From Streptococcus halotolerans (GTDB taxonomy: Bacteria; Bacillota; Bacilli; Lactobacillales; Streptococcaceae): a DNA stretch of 64,000 nt. How positions within the stretch are numbered: position 1 is the stretch's first letter; each line of letters starts with the position of its first letter. The translations under genes and the position numbers were made by a program. Below, piece by piece: positions 47,267 through 56,913 of this stretch. Below the pieces are notes generated by a model that was given only the letters and a program-made list of their open reading frames with translations, searched no databases and was not told the DNA's origin. Location: the NCBI RefSeq assembly GCF_001598035.1, contig NZ_CP014835.1:620001-684000 (forward strand). Reading direction: 5' to 3'.

Positions 47267-48085
47267 TTATTCGACAGCTTTTCCTGTTAATTTTGCTGCG
47301 TCAGAAATGTACTGTTTGTAAGTTCCTTCTTTTTCCATTTTGGCAATAATGTTATTAACCGTTTTTTGGAGTTCTTTACTTTCTTTACCCTTTGGCATCG
47401 CAACTGCTTTGGCGTCACCCTCCCCAACTTTCAAGGCTATCGTTGCTAAAGCAATATCTTTGTTTTGAGCGATATAGCCTTCTGCAACAGGTTTTTCTAA
47501 GTCAACCGCATCTACAACACCTGATTTCAATTCGTTGATAGCTTCTCCCATGGCTGTTAGTGGAACGACTTGAGAATCTTTCAATTGCTCTTTAGAAAGA
47601 TTTTCTTCGATACTCCCTTTTTGAACAGCAACTTTTTTACCAGATAATTGACCCAAGCTGGTGTATTTACCTTCATCCTCTTTACGTATCAAAATAGCAT
47701 TCTCTGTTTCATAATAGGCATCAGAGAAAGTATAAGCATTCTTACGCTCTTCAGTTACTGAAAGTCCTGAAATAGCAATATCTGCTTTACCAGTCTTCAA
47801 ACTAGCCAGAACATTATCAAAACTCATCGTTGAAACTTCTAATTTAACTCCCAACTCATCAGCAATAGCTTGAGCCAAGTCAATATCGGCACCAACGACC
47901 TTATCTTTACCATTGACAAGAGCTTTAAATTCAAATGGTGGATAGTCTGGACTAACCGCAACCACTAACTTACCATCTTTTTTGATTTCTTTCTGTAAAT
48001 CAGCTGATTCAGATGAACCACAGGCTGCTAGTGTTACAGCAGAAACTAGGAAAACTGCTCCTAAAACAAACTTTTTCAATTTCAT
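47267..48085 (-). CDS. Amino acid-binding lipoprotein, solitary
   Basis: About 272 aa. Signal peptide MKLKKFVLGAVFLVSAVTLA with lipobox LAAC. SBP family 3 motifs: VVAVSPDYPPFEFKALVNG, VVGADIDLAQAIADELGVKL, FSDAYYETENAILIRKEDEG. No permease or ATPase gene beside it. Start ATG 48085 follows GGAGGGGC; the frame opening at 48127 has no RBS. It may serve a shared Gln/polar amino acid transporter elsewhere. Confidence 0.9.
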   Translation of the reverse strand: MKLKKFVLGAVFLVSAVTLAACGSSESADLQKEIKKDGKLVVAVSPDYPPFEFKALVNGKDKVVGADIDLAQAIADELGVKLEVSTMSFDNVLASLKTGKADIAISGLSVTEERKNAYTFSDAYYETENAILIRKEDEGKYTSLGQLSGKKVAVQKGSIEENLSKEQLKDSQVVPLTAMGEAINELKSGVVDAVDLEKPVAEGYIAQNKDIALATIALKVGEGDAKAVAMPKGKESKELQKTVNNIIAKMEKEGTYKQYISDAAKLTGKAVE

Positions 48086-48127
48086 TATTGCCCCTCCAAT
48101 TTTTATAATAACAATATTATACATCAC

Positions 48128-49088
48128 ATCGGCCGTAAGTCAAGGATTAATTGTATTTTTATTCAATTTCATATAAAAACTTGGATATTTTTTGGAGCGG
48201 TATGCAGCACTTGTTTATCTACGCAGCTTCCTAATATCGTATCATTTCCCAAATCAAAGCGATTTTCTTGCAACAATAGCTTACAAAAACTTTCAAGGAA
48301 TGTACTTGATCCTTTATGGAAAGCATACCCTCTGCTAATCACCTACTCTTCTGAAACTGTTTTAATGATCTATCAGAAGAAATTCTTTTTATTCAAGCCC
48401 ATCGGCTACTAAGCATTCCTTAAAAACGCCTACTGGACATCTCAAAATAGCTGCTACTTCTACCCAACCTATGCCAATGACAGCTAAGGATAAACGTTTA
48501 GAGTAACCTAGTGTCCAAATACTTTTGGCATAAAGGTTAGTAATCGTTATAATCCCCAAAAATAGTTACAAGATGAGACATATACCGCTTATCGTGTAAC
48601 ATATCCGAATGACAAAATCATCATCAACAAGAGGGGGCTATAAGCTTGTTTGCCATGATCAGAAATCGTCCAAGAACACTGTAATGGACAAGACTTCCAG
48701 ACTTACCAAGTTTGGGGATTACTCTGAAACCTTCGCAACGCAATGTCGTACTAGGCGCTTACTATAATAAAATAGAGAAAGAAAAGAACTCACTTCCCTC
48801 AAAGTAAGACAATGCCTTTCTAGATTCCTTTACGCAAGTAATATGGCTACCCTAGCTATAACTACACTTAGTTGTACTGCTTTATTTGATGTTATGCTAT
48901 TGATACTCAGTGCAAATCAAAAGAGGACTAGGCGACACCGATGCAGATGGAACTGAAGGTCATCAAATCAACAACGTCTGCTTGTGATTTTCAAAGAGGA
49001 TTAGCTTGTTTATCATGAGTAATCGCCTTCCCTCAACGCAGGAACTTAAAATTGTTGATTGTCTAGCGTTTTTGTATTTTGAATGCAA
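48128..49088. other. 1-kb spacer with weak coding relics
   Basis: No intact gene. Around 48180-48340 the minus strand reads AFHKGSSTFLESFCKLLLQE then NRFDLGNDTILGSCVD, possibly the end of a LysR effector domain. Near 48900-49020 GATACTCAGTGCAAATCAAA and an outer GATTTTCAAAGAGGATTA resemble ends of BOX-like streptococcal repeats. Both are weak. Confidence 0.3.
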
Positions 49089-49136
49089 TTAAAAAGGCTG
49101 AAGAAAACTACCCAAAATGGACTTTTTCTTCAACCT
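49089..49136 (-). terminator. Terminator after glgP/malP
   Basis: AGG-TGAAGAAAA type arms (49095-49107 and 49124-49136) with one mismatch, then TTTTTAATT on the minus strand. Confidence 0.75.
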
Positions 49137-49176
49137 ATTAGTTGGTCTCCCAACTCATTTATTAATAAATGATATG

Positions 49177-51438
49177 TTAGCTATGCCAAATATCATCATT
49201 ATATTGTGCAATCGTACGATCTGATGAGAAGAAGCCAGCTTTAGCAATATTTTTAACAACTTTGCTGTTCCAAGCTTTGCGATCTTCGTAATCAGCTAAC
49301 ATTCTTTCTTTGACATCAATGTATTCAGCCAAATCGATCAAGGTCATAAACCAGTCTTTATTGAGCAATTCATGATAGAGGCGATTCAAACGTTCATGAT
49401 TACCAACTGCCAGCAATTCTTCAGAAACGATAAAGTCAACAGCTTCTTTAATCTTATCGTTACCTTGGTAGTAATCACGTGAAACATAGCCTTGGCTTTC
49501 GTAAAGATTGATAATTGTATCAGAATCTTTCCCAAAAGTATAAATATTATCCATACCAGCCAAGTCAGCAATCTCAACGTTAGCACCATCCATAGTTCCC
49601 AATGTCAACGCGCCGTTAAGCATAAATTTCATATTACCAGTTCCTGAAGCTTCTTTAGAGGCAAGTGAAATTTGCTCAGAAATATCAGTTGCGGGAATGA
49701 GGTGTTCTGCAACCGTAACATTGTAGTTTTCAACTAGGTGAACATTGAGATATTGGTTAACGTCTGGATCGTTGTTAATCAATTCTGACAAGCTAAGAAT
49801 GAGATGAATAACATCTTGCGCAATAATGTAAGCTGGTGCAGCTTTTCCACCAAAAATAACAGTTAGTTTGCGTTCAGGAAGATTACCACGTTTGATTTCC
49901 AAGTATTTGTGAATGACATAAAGAGCATTCATTTGCTGACGCTTGTATTCGTGGAAACGCTTGATCTGAGTATCAATGATTGAATTCTCATCTAAGTCGA
50001 TCCCTTTATTATCCTTCAAATAACGTTTTAGGTTTAACTTATTGTGATGTTTAATGGCATCCAATTGAGCATGGACAGACTCATCATCAGCAAAAGCTAA
50101 CAACTTTTCAAGCTTTGTGGCATCCGTTAGATACTCATCACCAATCAATTCTTTCAAATAAGCAGCCAAGTCTTGGTTAGCAAATTCTAACCAGCGACGG
50201 AAAGTAATACCATTCGTTTTGTTGTTGAATTTCTCTGGGTATAACTCATAGAAACCTTTCAACTCACTATTTTTCAAGATTTCTGTGTGAAGCGCTGCTA
50301 CACCGTTGACGCTGGTTGCAAAATGAATATCCATGTGCGCCATGTGCACACGTCCTGCCTCATCAATGATATGCAATCCTACATTTGGAACTTCTTGAGC
50401 AATCATCGCATCTAATTTTTCAATGATAGTTACCAAGTGAGGCACGACTTCATTAAGATAGTCTAATGGCCACTTCTCAAGAGCTTCTGCCAAAATGGTG
50501 TGGTTAGTATAGCCAACCATCTGTTTAACAATTGCTACAGCTTCTTCAAAATCCAAGCCATGTTTTTCAGTCAGAAGACGAATCAGCTCTGGAATGACCA
50601 TAGATGGATGGGTATCATTGATTTGAACATAGGCATAATCTGCTAAATCGTGGATATTTGATCCGCGCTCAATAGCCTCATCGATCAATAATTGTGCAGC
50701 ATTTGACACCATGAAATATTGTTGATAAATGCGGAGCAATTCTCCTGCTTTATCAGAATCATCTGGGTAAAGAAAGAGGGTCAGGTTTTCTTTGATTTTC
50801 GTCTTATCAAAAGTAATACCATCCTCAATCAAATCATAGTTAAGACCATCAATATCAAACAAGTTGAGATAATTTTTACTATCACGGTGATAACCAAGAA
50901 TATCTAAACGATCCAGACGAGAACGTAAGGTGAAATCTTTGAAAGGCACATCATAATGAACGTCTGTTGGGACCAACCATGAATCATCTTGAATCCAATC
51001 ATTTGGCTCAGCGCCTTGTTGATTATCTTTAAAGACTTGTTTAAAAAGACCAAAATGATAGTTTAAGCCGACACCTTCTCCGTTGATGCCAAGGGTTGAC
51101 ATAGAATCGATAAAGCATGAAGCTAAACGACCTAGACCGCCATTTCCTAATGATGGTTCTGGTTCAATATCTTCAATTTCACTTAGATTTTTGCCTGCTG
51201 TAGCTAGTGCATCTTTAACCTCTTGATAAACCCCAAGATTAATCAAGTTATTAGACAATAACTTACCAATTAAAAACTCAGCTGAAATATAGTATACTTT
51301 ACGTTTTGCAGTATTTTTAGGCATCTCAACTGCTAGTTCTTTAACATAGTGAAGTAACTCTTTATAGATGGCTTCATTGCTTAATGAGGCTAATGCTTGC
51401 CCTTTGTCATTTAGATAAGCTGTAAATGCTTTAGTCAT
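49177..51438 (-). CDS. glgP: Maltodextrin/glycogen phosphorylase
   Basis: Releases glucose-1-phosphate from maltodextrin chains with PLP; called malP in this operon. 753 aa, the bacterial family length. [20 protein letters not shown] lies near the N-terminus. The PLP lysine is in [20 protein letters not shown], followed by [14 protein letters not shown]. 24 nt after malQ and transcribed with it under MalR control. Confidence 0.95.
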   Translation of the reverse strand: MTKAFTAYLNDKGQALASLSNEAIYKELLHYVKELAVEMPKNTAKRKVYYISAEFLIGKLLSNNLINLGVYQEVKDALATAGKNLSEIEDIEPEPSLGNGGLGRLASCFIDSMSTLGINGEGVGLNYHFGLFKQVFKDNQQGAEPNDWIQDDSWLVPTDVHYDVPFKDFTLRSRLDRLDILGYHRDSKNYLNLFDIDGLNYDLIEDGITFDKTKIKENLTLFLYPDDSDKAGELLRIYQQYFMVSNAAQLLIDEAIERGSNIHDLADYAYVQINDTHPSMVIPELIRLLTEKHGLDFEEAVAIVKQMVGYTNHTILAEALEKWPLDYLNEVVPHLVTIIEKLDAMIAQEVPNVGLHIIDEAGRVHMAHMDIHFATSVNGVAALHTEILKNSELKGFYELYPEKFNNKTNGITFRRWLEFANQDLAAYLKELIGDEYLTDATKLEKLLAFADDESVHAQLDAIKHHNKLNLKRYLKDNKGIDLDENSIIDTQIKRFHEYKRQQMNALYVIHKYLEIKRGNLPERKLTVIFGGKAAPAYIIAQDVIHLILSLSELINNDPDVNQYLNVHLVENYNVTVAEHLIPATDISEQISLASKEASGTGNMKFMLNGALTLGTMDGANVEIADLAGMDNIYTFGKDSDTIINLYESQGYVSRDYYQGNDKIKEAVDFIVSEELLAVGNHERLNRLYHELLNKDWFMTLIDLAEYIDVKERMLADYEDRKAWNSKVVKNIAKAGFFSSDRTIAQYNDDIWHS

Positions 51439-51462
51439 TTTCTGTTTAATCTCCCGTCTCCT

Positions 51463-52971
51463 CTATCTTTGTAATGATTTATTCTCACGAGCGTAGAGCT
51501 CAGTAATATCAGTCAAGAAATCTTTTTTATCTTGAGTTAAATCTTCTGCCAGCATACGCCACTGCCAGTTACCACCAAGTGTGTTTGGTGTATTCATCCG
51601 AGAATTAGCGTCTTTGTCAAGCAAATCCTGCATAGTAGCTATGGCGATATGGCTAACACTTGCATACAGGCTACGAAGCATTGCTTTTGAAATAGCTTCA
51701 TCTTGACCACGATGGATGTAGGCATTAAGAAAATCTTGTTGTTCAGTAGTAAGATTATCATACCAGCCGTTGACCACTTCATTATCATGGGTGCCAGTGT
51801 AAGCTACTGTGTCAGGCGTGTAGTTATGAGGGATATCGATACTTTGTCCCTCTACATCATAAAAACCAAATTCCATGATTTTCATACCAGGAAAGGCTGT
51901 GTCTGCTAAGAGTTTTTCAGCCTTTTCATCGATGTAACCTAAGTTCTCAGCAATGATTGGTAATTCCCCAAGTTCATTTTTGACTGCCTCAAATAACTTG
52001 TAGCCTGGTCCTTCTGACCAGTGACCATTGATGGCTGTATCGTCTCCACCAGGGATTTCCCAGAAGTCTGAAAATCCTTTGAAATGGTCGATACGCAGTT
52101 TATCATAAAGTTTGAAACTTTCTTTGATGCGGTAAATCCACCAAGCATAGCCAGTTTCTTCATGCAATTCCCAATTGTAAATAGGGTTTCCCCAGAGTTG
52201 TCCCGTATCACTAAATTCATCTGCAGGAACACCTGCGATGGTAATTGGATTACGGTCTTCATCCAATTTGAAGAGTTCAGGCATAGTCCAAGCTTCAACA
52301 CTATCAGCTGACACATAGATAGGCATATCACCAATGATTTGAATACCATTGTTATTAGCATATGCTTTTAAATCTAACCATTGTGAGTAGAAGAAATATT
52401 GCGTCACTTTATGGTAAAGGATAGCATCTGCTAGTTTTTCACGGTAAGAGGCTAATGCTAGCTCGTCGCGCTGAACAATAGACTTATCATCCCATTCTTG
52501 AAGTGCTTTACCACCAAAGTATTCTTTAACGGCCATAAATTCTGCAAAATCAGACACCCAGTTGTTTTCTGATTCAAAAGTCTCTAGTAACGATTTTCCT
52601 TCATGACTAGCTAAAAATCCTTCAACAGCCTTTTCAAGAACTGGACGACGACTTTCATAGATGAGTGCATAATCAACTTCTTCTGGATTATGACTAAAAG
52701 AAATCCCTTGGAAATCATCTAATGCTAAGTAACCTGATTCGGCTAAAAACGCAAAGTCAATAAAGTGCGTGTTTCCTGCAATGGCAGAAAAAGATTGATA
52801 GGGCGAATCTCCGTAACTAGTCGTTGTTAATGGAAGGATTTGCCAGTATGTTTGTTTTGTTTCGACAAGAAAATCCACGAAATCATAAGCTTCTTTACCG
52901 AATGAGCCAATACCAAATTGACCAGGCAAAGAAGAAATATGCATAAGGATACCACTTTCACGTTGGGTCAT
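51463..52971 (-). CDS. malQ: 4-alpha-glucanotransferase (amylomaltase)
   Basis: Rebuilds malto-oligosaccharides for the phosphorylase. 502 aa, GH77. RESGILMHISSLPGQFGIGS near the N-terminus, DMPIYVSADSVEAW, the catalytic DHFKGFSDFWEIP, IIAENLGYIDEKAEKL with the acid, and AYTGTHDNEVVNGW. First gene of the malQ-malP operon. The promoter carries a perfect 14-bp operator in its spacer. Confidence 0.95.
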   Translation of the reverse strand: MTQRESGILMHISSLPGQFGIGSFGKEAYDFVDFLVETKQTYWQILPLTTTSYGDSPYQSFSAIAGNTHFIDFAFLAESGYLALDDFQGISFSHNPEEVDYALIYESRRPVLEKAVEGFLASHEGKSLLETFESENNWVSDFAEFMAVKEYFGGKALQEWDDKSIVQRDELALASYREKLADAILYHKVTQYFFYSQWLDLKAYANNNGIQIIGDMPIYVSADSVEAWTMPELFKLDEDRNPITIAGVPADEFSDTGQLWGNPIYNWELHEETGYAWWIYRIKESFKLYDKLRIDHFKGFSDFWEIPGGDDTAINGHWSEGPGYKLFEAVKNELGELPIIAENLGYIDEKAEKLLADTAFPGMKIMEFGFYDVEGQSIDIPHNYTPDTVAYTGTHDNEVVNGWYDNLTTEQQDFLNAYIHRGQDEAISKAMLRSLYASVSHIAIATMQDLLDKDANSRMNTPNTLGGNWQWRMLAEDLTQDKKDFLTDITELYARENKSLQR

Positions 52972-53007
52972 TTCACTTTCCCCTTCTTATTTTGTTTTGA
53001 TATAAAA

Positions 53008-53036
53008 ATTATAACGCAAGCGCTTGCGCAAGTCAA
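53008..53036 (-). promoter_or_regulatory. malQP promoter with operator in the spacer
   Basis: TTGACT (53031-53036), 17 nt, TATAAT (53008-53013). The palindrome CGCAAGCGCTTGCG (53015-53028) fills the spacer, so bound MalR (or CcpA) must block polymerase. Confidence 0.85.
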
Positions 53037-53499
53037 TCATTTTTTGAACTTTTTGGCTTTCTCTTTTCGAAAAATGAAAAAATGTGAAATCAAGGCCTTA
53101 AAAGATAGCTAATTCCTCTAGACAGTCAAAAACGAGGTATATCATACCCGATGACAGCTATTAAAACTCTCTAGAACTGTTGATCTAGTCCCTTTTTGAG
53201 TGATTCCTGTTCACAATAACATTAAAAAATTGAAGAAAAATGTTTAAAATGAATGCTTCAAATTGAAAATAATGTTCATTTCGGACAATTTTCTCCAGCT
53301 TTTTTCTTTACATTTGAACACAAAAAACTCTTAGAAATACTGTTGCATCAATACTTCTAAAAGTTTCATTGTTTAATAATATAAAGGTTGATTTCTCGAT
53401 GTTTTCATGTTCGAGAGGGCTTGTCTATCTTCTGACTTGCTTCAACCTGAAGCCTTAACATCAAGAATTTATCGGTTAACAGACAAAATCTTTTGACCG
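53037..53499. other. Spacer between the malQP promoter and malR
   Basis: About 460 nt, no gene recognised. Holds the 3' trailer of malR. Confidence 0.4.
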
Positions 53500-54525
53500 T
53501 TACTGCTCTTTCTTTAAATTTCTAACGGATTCTCTTTCTTTTAGGGTAAAAGGCACAATAATCTGTTCACTTTTTTCTTCTTGTTTTGATTGAATAATAG
53601 TTAATAGGCGCTTGAAACTACTTTCTCCCAGATGATCCACATGGATATCAAAAGTCGTTAAATAAGGGTGGATTAGCTTTGAAAAAATAGAATTATTGAA
53701 CGTAATGATAGAAATGTCATCTGGAACTTTCAACCCATAATAGGACAGTAGCTGCATTAACCGTATCGTAACACGATCCGAAATAACAACTAAAGCTGTG
53801 GGTTTTCCAGTTTGAATAGCAGTCATTAAGACATCCACTTTTTTAGCATCCGATGGGTCAAATAAAAACATAGGGTGATAGGTTAAATCTTGTCGCATCA
53901 TTCCTTTGACATATCCCATAAAACGCTCTGAAGCAACCTCAGATTTTAAATCATCTGTTACGAAATAAATAGTCTCATGCCCTTTATTCAAGAGATATTC
54001 AACAGCATGTTTTCCCATGAGCTGATTATCATTATTGATATAGGTAATCTGCCTTTCATTTCCCTCAGGGGCTCCAACAATCACAAAGGGAAGTTTATTT
54101 TCCAACAAGTAGTTTCTAATCGGATCGTTTTGATCTGAATAGAGAATAATAAACCCATCGACCCTTTTTTGTTGGTGCATCAAGGTGACTTGCTCTACTA
54201 AGTCATCCAAGGAAGTTCCAGTCGCAATCGAAATAGTAAAATCCTTCAACTTGGCTTCATGGGTAATGGTTGATAAGATACGCATAAAAAAAGGCTCACT
54301 TAAACGGTCTGGCGTTGCTAATGGCGGAAAAACCAGTCCAATGTTATGCGTCAAACCACTGGCTAGCATTTGTGCAGCAACATTAGGCACATAGCCCAGC
54401 TCATCCATGGCTTTTCTAACCTTATCTTTTGTTTTTTGCGAAATAGAGTGATTATCTTTAAGTACTCGGCTAACGGTTGATGGGTTTACACCAGCTCTTT
54501 TTGCGACATCCTTTATGGTAGCCAT
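53500..54525 (-). CDS. malR: LacI-family maltose regulator MalR
   Basis: 341 aa. The DNA-binding headpiece is TIKDVAKRAGVNPSTVSRVL, with the hinge YVPNVAAQMLASG. The effector domain starts IGLVFPPLATPDRLSEPFFM and ends in FTLKERESVRNLKKEQ. Expected to repress malQP, malXFG and itself until maltodextrin binds. AAGGAG before ATG 54525. Divergent from malX, as in other streptococci. Confidence 0.92.
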   Translation of the reverse strand: MATIKDVAKRAGVNPSTVSRVLKDNHSISQKTKDKVRKAMDELGYVPNVAAQMLASGLTHNIGLVFPPLATPDRLSEPFFMRILSTITHEAKLKDFTISIATGTSLDDLVEQVTLMHQQKRVDGFIILYSDQNDPIRNYLLENKLPFVIVGAPEGNERQITYINNDNQLMGKHAVEYLLNKGHETIYFVTDDLKSEVASERFMGYVKGMMRQDLTYHPMFLFDPSDAKKVDVLMTAIQTGKPTALVVISDRVTIRLMQLLSYYGLKVPDDISIITFNNSIFSKLIHPYLTTFDIHVDHLGESSFKRLLTIIQSKQEEKSEQIIVPFTLKERESVRNLKKEQ

Positions 54526-54561
54526 GGCCTAAACTCCTTTATCTAATCTTTTGATTGTTCT

Positions 54562-54590
54562 AGTTTACAACACTTCACAAGCGTTTTCAA
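54562..54590 (-). promoter_or_regulatory. malR promoter with overlapping operator
   Basis: TTGAAA (54585-54590), 17 nt, TAAACT (54562-54567). TTGAAAACGCTTGTGAA across the -35 and spacer carries the CGCTTG core, which predicts autoregulation. Confidence 0.65.
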
Positions 54591-55343
54591 TAACTTTTGC
54601 CATTTTTTGCAATACTGAAACTATTTTCTCAAAAAATATCAGGCTTAAAAGCTGATATAATAAGCTTCTTGTTTCTGGCAAACGGTTGCTTTTTTATTAA
54701 CTAAAAACCATTCTTTAAAACTTCAATTTGGTAGTTTATCCTAACTTCAAACAAAATCTCCAGCAACTTCTCCCTATCATGTATTAACTTTTTGCGACTC
54801 GCATGTTTACTATCGTAATTCTGAGAAGCAAGTTGTATTTGACCAAAGAATACAACGCTAAATCTTATCCCTTTTTCCATGGTATTCAATGATAAATGAC
54901 GATATCTGAACTACCACTGAACCCTATCCCATTGCCATAATAAAGGCTGAACTGGGGCCCTGTATTCGAAAAAGACAAAAACAAATCTTTGTTTCATCAA
55001 TGAGGTCACGACGTACAAGGAGCACTTATATCCTTGGACACAGTATCATTAGATAAGAGCAATAAAAGGTCTGCTGTTCAGCCAACTTAATCATCCATTT
55101 CTTATCAGTTAAGCTTACCTTAAGACAGTAAGATCAGGTAGTACCCATTGTATCCTCCGTCACAGCAACAACAAACAAATCGTCTTATTCAAATTTAAGA
55201 GGACTGATCATTGCTACTTTGAATACTATCATGGTCACGCTTTGAAATCTGGCAAACCTTACGAAGGACTTTCTAATAATAAGAATGGTTAAAGCTATAT
55301 CCAACTTTTTATTTTCTAGTTAATCAGGCTTAGTTATCGTGAA
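54591..55343. other. Divergent malR-malX spacer
   Basis: 750 nt. A 62-codon open stretch at 54701-54889 (minus) is not recognisable and probably not a gene. The plus-strand piece near 55215-55280 reads YHGHALKSGKPYEGLSNNK, also unrecognised. Confidence 0.35.
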
Positions 55344-55358
55344 GCGCAAGCGATTGTT
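55344..55358. promoter_or_regulatory. Upstream CGCAAGCG operator of malX
   Basis: CGCAAGCGATTGTTC, about 106 bp upstream of the promoter operator, i.e. close to ten helical turns. It may allow a repression loop. Confidence 0.5.
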
Positions 55359-55438
55359 CAAATGAGTAGATTTTTAACACTAAGAAAAGCTTAATTAAAG
55401 GGGATTTAAAAAATTTTTTATTTTTTGTTAAATAACAC

Positions 55439-55467
55439 TTGACAATTCTTGCAAGCGATTGCATAAT
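55439..55467 (+). promoter_or_regulatory. malX promoter with operator in the spacer
   Basis: TTGACA (55439-55444), 17 nt, CATAAT (55462-55467). TTGCAAGCGATTGCA (55449-55463) lies in the spacer. Confidence 0.8.
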
Positions 55468-55502
55468 AAAGACATAAAGAATTTTCTTAGGAGGAAAGCG
55501 CT

Positions 55503-56735
55503 ATGAAATCATGGCAAAAAGTCGCATTATTTGGAGCAACTCTCTCACTTGTTGGTGGAGCTGCTATTGCTAGCACAACTGAAGTAAGTGCTGCTTCAAA
55601 AGGTACCATCAAACTCTGGGTTCCAACTGGATCTAAAAAATCTTACAAAGACATTGTTAAAGAGTTTGAAAAAGATTCAGGTTACAAAGTAAAAGTCGTT
55701 GAATCTGAAGATCCAAAAGCACAAGAAAAAATCAAAAAAGATCCTAGCGCTGCTGCTGATGTCTTTTCACTTCCTCACGACCAACTTGGTCAATTAGTAG
55801 AATCTGGTGCTATCCAAGCTCTACCCAAAAAATACGCTAAAGAAGTTAAATCAGAGTCAACAGAACAAGCTCTTGCGGGTGCTCAATACAAAGGCAAAAC
55901 CTATGCTTTCCCATTTGGTATCGAGTCTCAAGTACTCTACTACAATAAAGAAAAACTTTCTGAAGACCAAGTAAAATCATACGAAAGCATTACAGAAAAT
56001 GCTACTTTTGGAGCTAACTTGAAAGAAGTTAATGCCTACCACATCGCACCACTATTCATGTCAGTTGGTGACACACTCTTTGGTAAAAATGGTGAAGATG
56101 TCAAAGGAACAAACTGGGGTAACGAAGCAGGCGTTAACGTTCTAAAATGGATTGCTAGCCAAAAAGACAATAAAGGATTTGTTAACGCAGATGCCAATAA
56201 TACCATGTCTAAATTCGGCGATGGCTCAATTGCAGCCTTTGAATCAGGCCCATGGGATTATGATACAGCTAAAGAATCTGTTGGAGAAGATAAACTTGGC
56301 GTTGCTGCTTATCCAACCGTAAAAATCGGTGATAAAGATGTCCAACAAAAAGCTTTCTTGGGTGTTAAACTCTACGCTGTTAACCAAGCACCAGCTGACG
56401 GTGATGCCAAACGCATCGCAGCTAGTTACCAATTGGCTTCTTACCTAACTAACGAAGATAGCCAAGAAAATCAATTCGAAAAACGTTCTATCGTGCCTTC
56501 AAATAAAGAAGTCCAAGAATCAGACGACGTTCAAAATAATGAATTGGCTAAAACCGTTATCACAATGGGTTCTTCAGATAAGTACACTGTCGTAATGCCT
56601 AAACTTAGCCAAATGACAGCCTTCTGGACTGAAAGTGCTGCTATCCTCTCTGACACTTATAATGGTAAAATCAAAGAAACTGATTACCTTAAAAAATTAA
56701 AACAACTTGATAAAGACTTAGCTGATGCCAAATAA
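55503..56735 (+). CDS. malX: Maltodextrin-binding protein MalX/MalE, without lipobox cysteine
   Basis: 410 aa, SBP family 1. The ligand domain starts about residue 35 (GTIKLWVPTGSKKSYKDIVK), with PDQLGQLVESG-like and GDGSIAAFESGPWD segments of maltose-binding proteins. The export signal is MKSWQKVALFGATLSLVGGA followed by AIASTTEVSAASKG. There is no Cys; the lipobox position reads AIAS, one base from AIAC (AGC versus TGC), while VSA-AS gives a possible type I cleavage site. So the protein may be released instead of lipid-anchored. RBS AGGAGG. Operon with malF and malG. Confidence 0.92.
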   Translation: MKSWQKVALFGATLSLVGGAAIASTTEVSAASKGTIKLWVPTGSKKSYKDIVKEFEKDSGYKVKVVESEDPKAQEKIKKDPSAAADVFSLPHDQLGQLVESGAIQALPKKYAKEVKSESTEQALAGAQYKGKTYAFPFGIESQVLYYNKEKLSEDQVKSYESITENATFGANLKEVNAYHIAPLFMSVGDTLFGKNGEDVKGTNWGNEAGVNVLKWIASQKDNKGFVNADANNTMSKFGDGSIAAFESGPWDYDTAKESVGEDKLGVAAYPTVKIGDKDVQQKAFLGVKLYAVNQAPADGDAKRIAASYQLASYLTNEDSQENQFEKRSIVPSNKEVQESDDVQNNELAKTVITMGSSDKYTVVMPKLSQMTAFWTESAAILSDTYNGKIKETDYLKKLKQLDKDLADAK

Positions 56736-56768
56736 TCCTTATTAAATTGTATTTATAGTCAACATAGG

Positions 56769-56827
56769 AGGTGGAGGTTGATTCCAACATACGTGTTGTG
56801 AGAACACTCCACCTTTTATTTTTTTAA
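56769..56827 (+). terminator. Hairpin with T run between malX and malF
   Basis: AGGTGGAG (56769-56776) pairs with CTCCACCT (56807-56814), followed by TTTATTTTTTT. Likely a partial terminator that keeps malX mRNA above malFG. Confidence 0.75.
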
Positions 56828-56913
56828 GATTTTCTATTCGCTAAATTGACTAAATCTTTCATTTAGCTGATTTAGCCAGTAGAAATTCAATCATTTTTAA
56901 AGGAGATAAACCT

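Noticed and set aside
48890..49030. BOX repeat element
   Set aside because: Only the ends resemble BOX-like sequences; the inner boxB/boxC structure is not convincing.
54701..54889. Small minus-strand protein of 62 codons
   Set aside because: No RBS, no recognisable motif, and it sits in a decayed divergent spacer.
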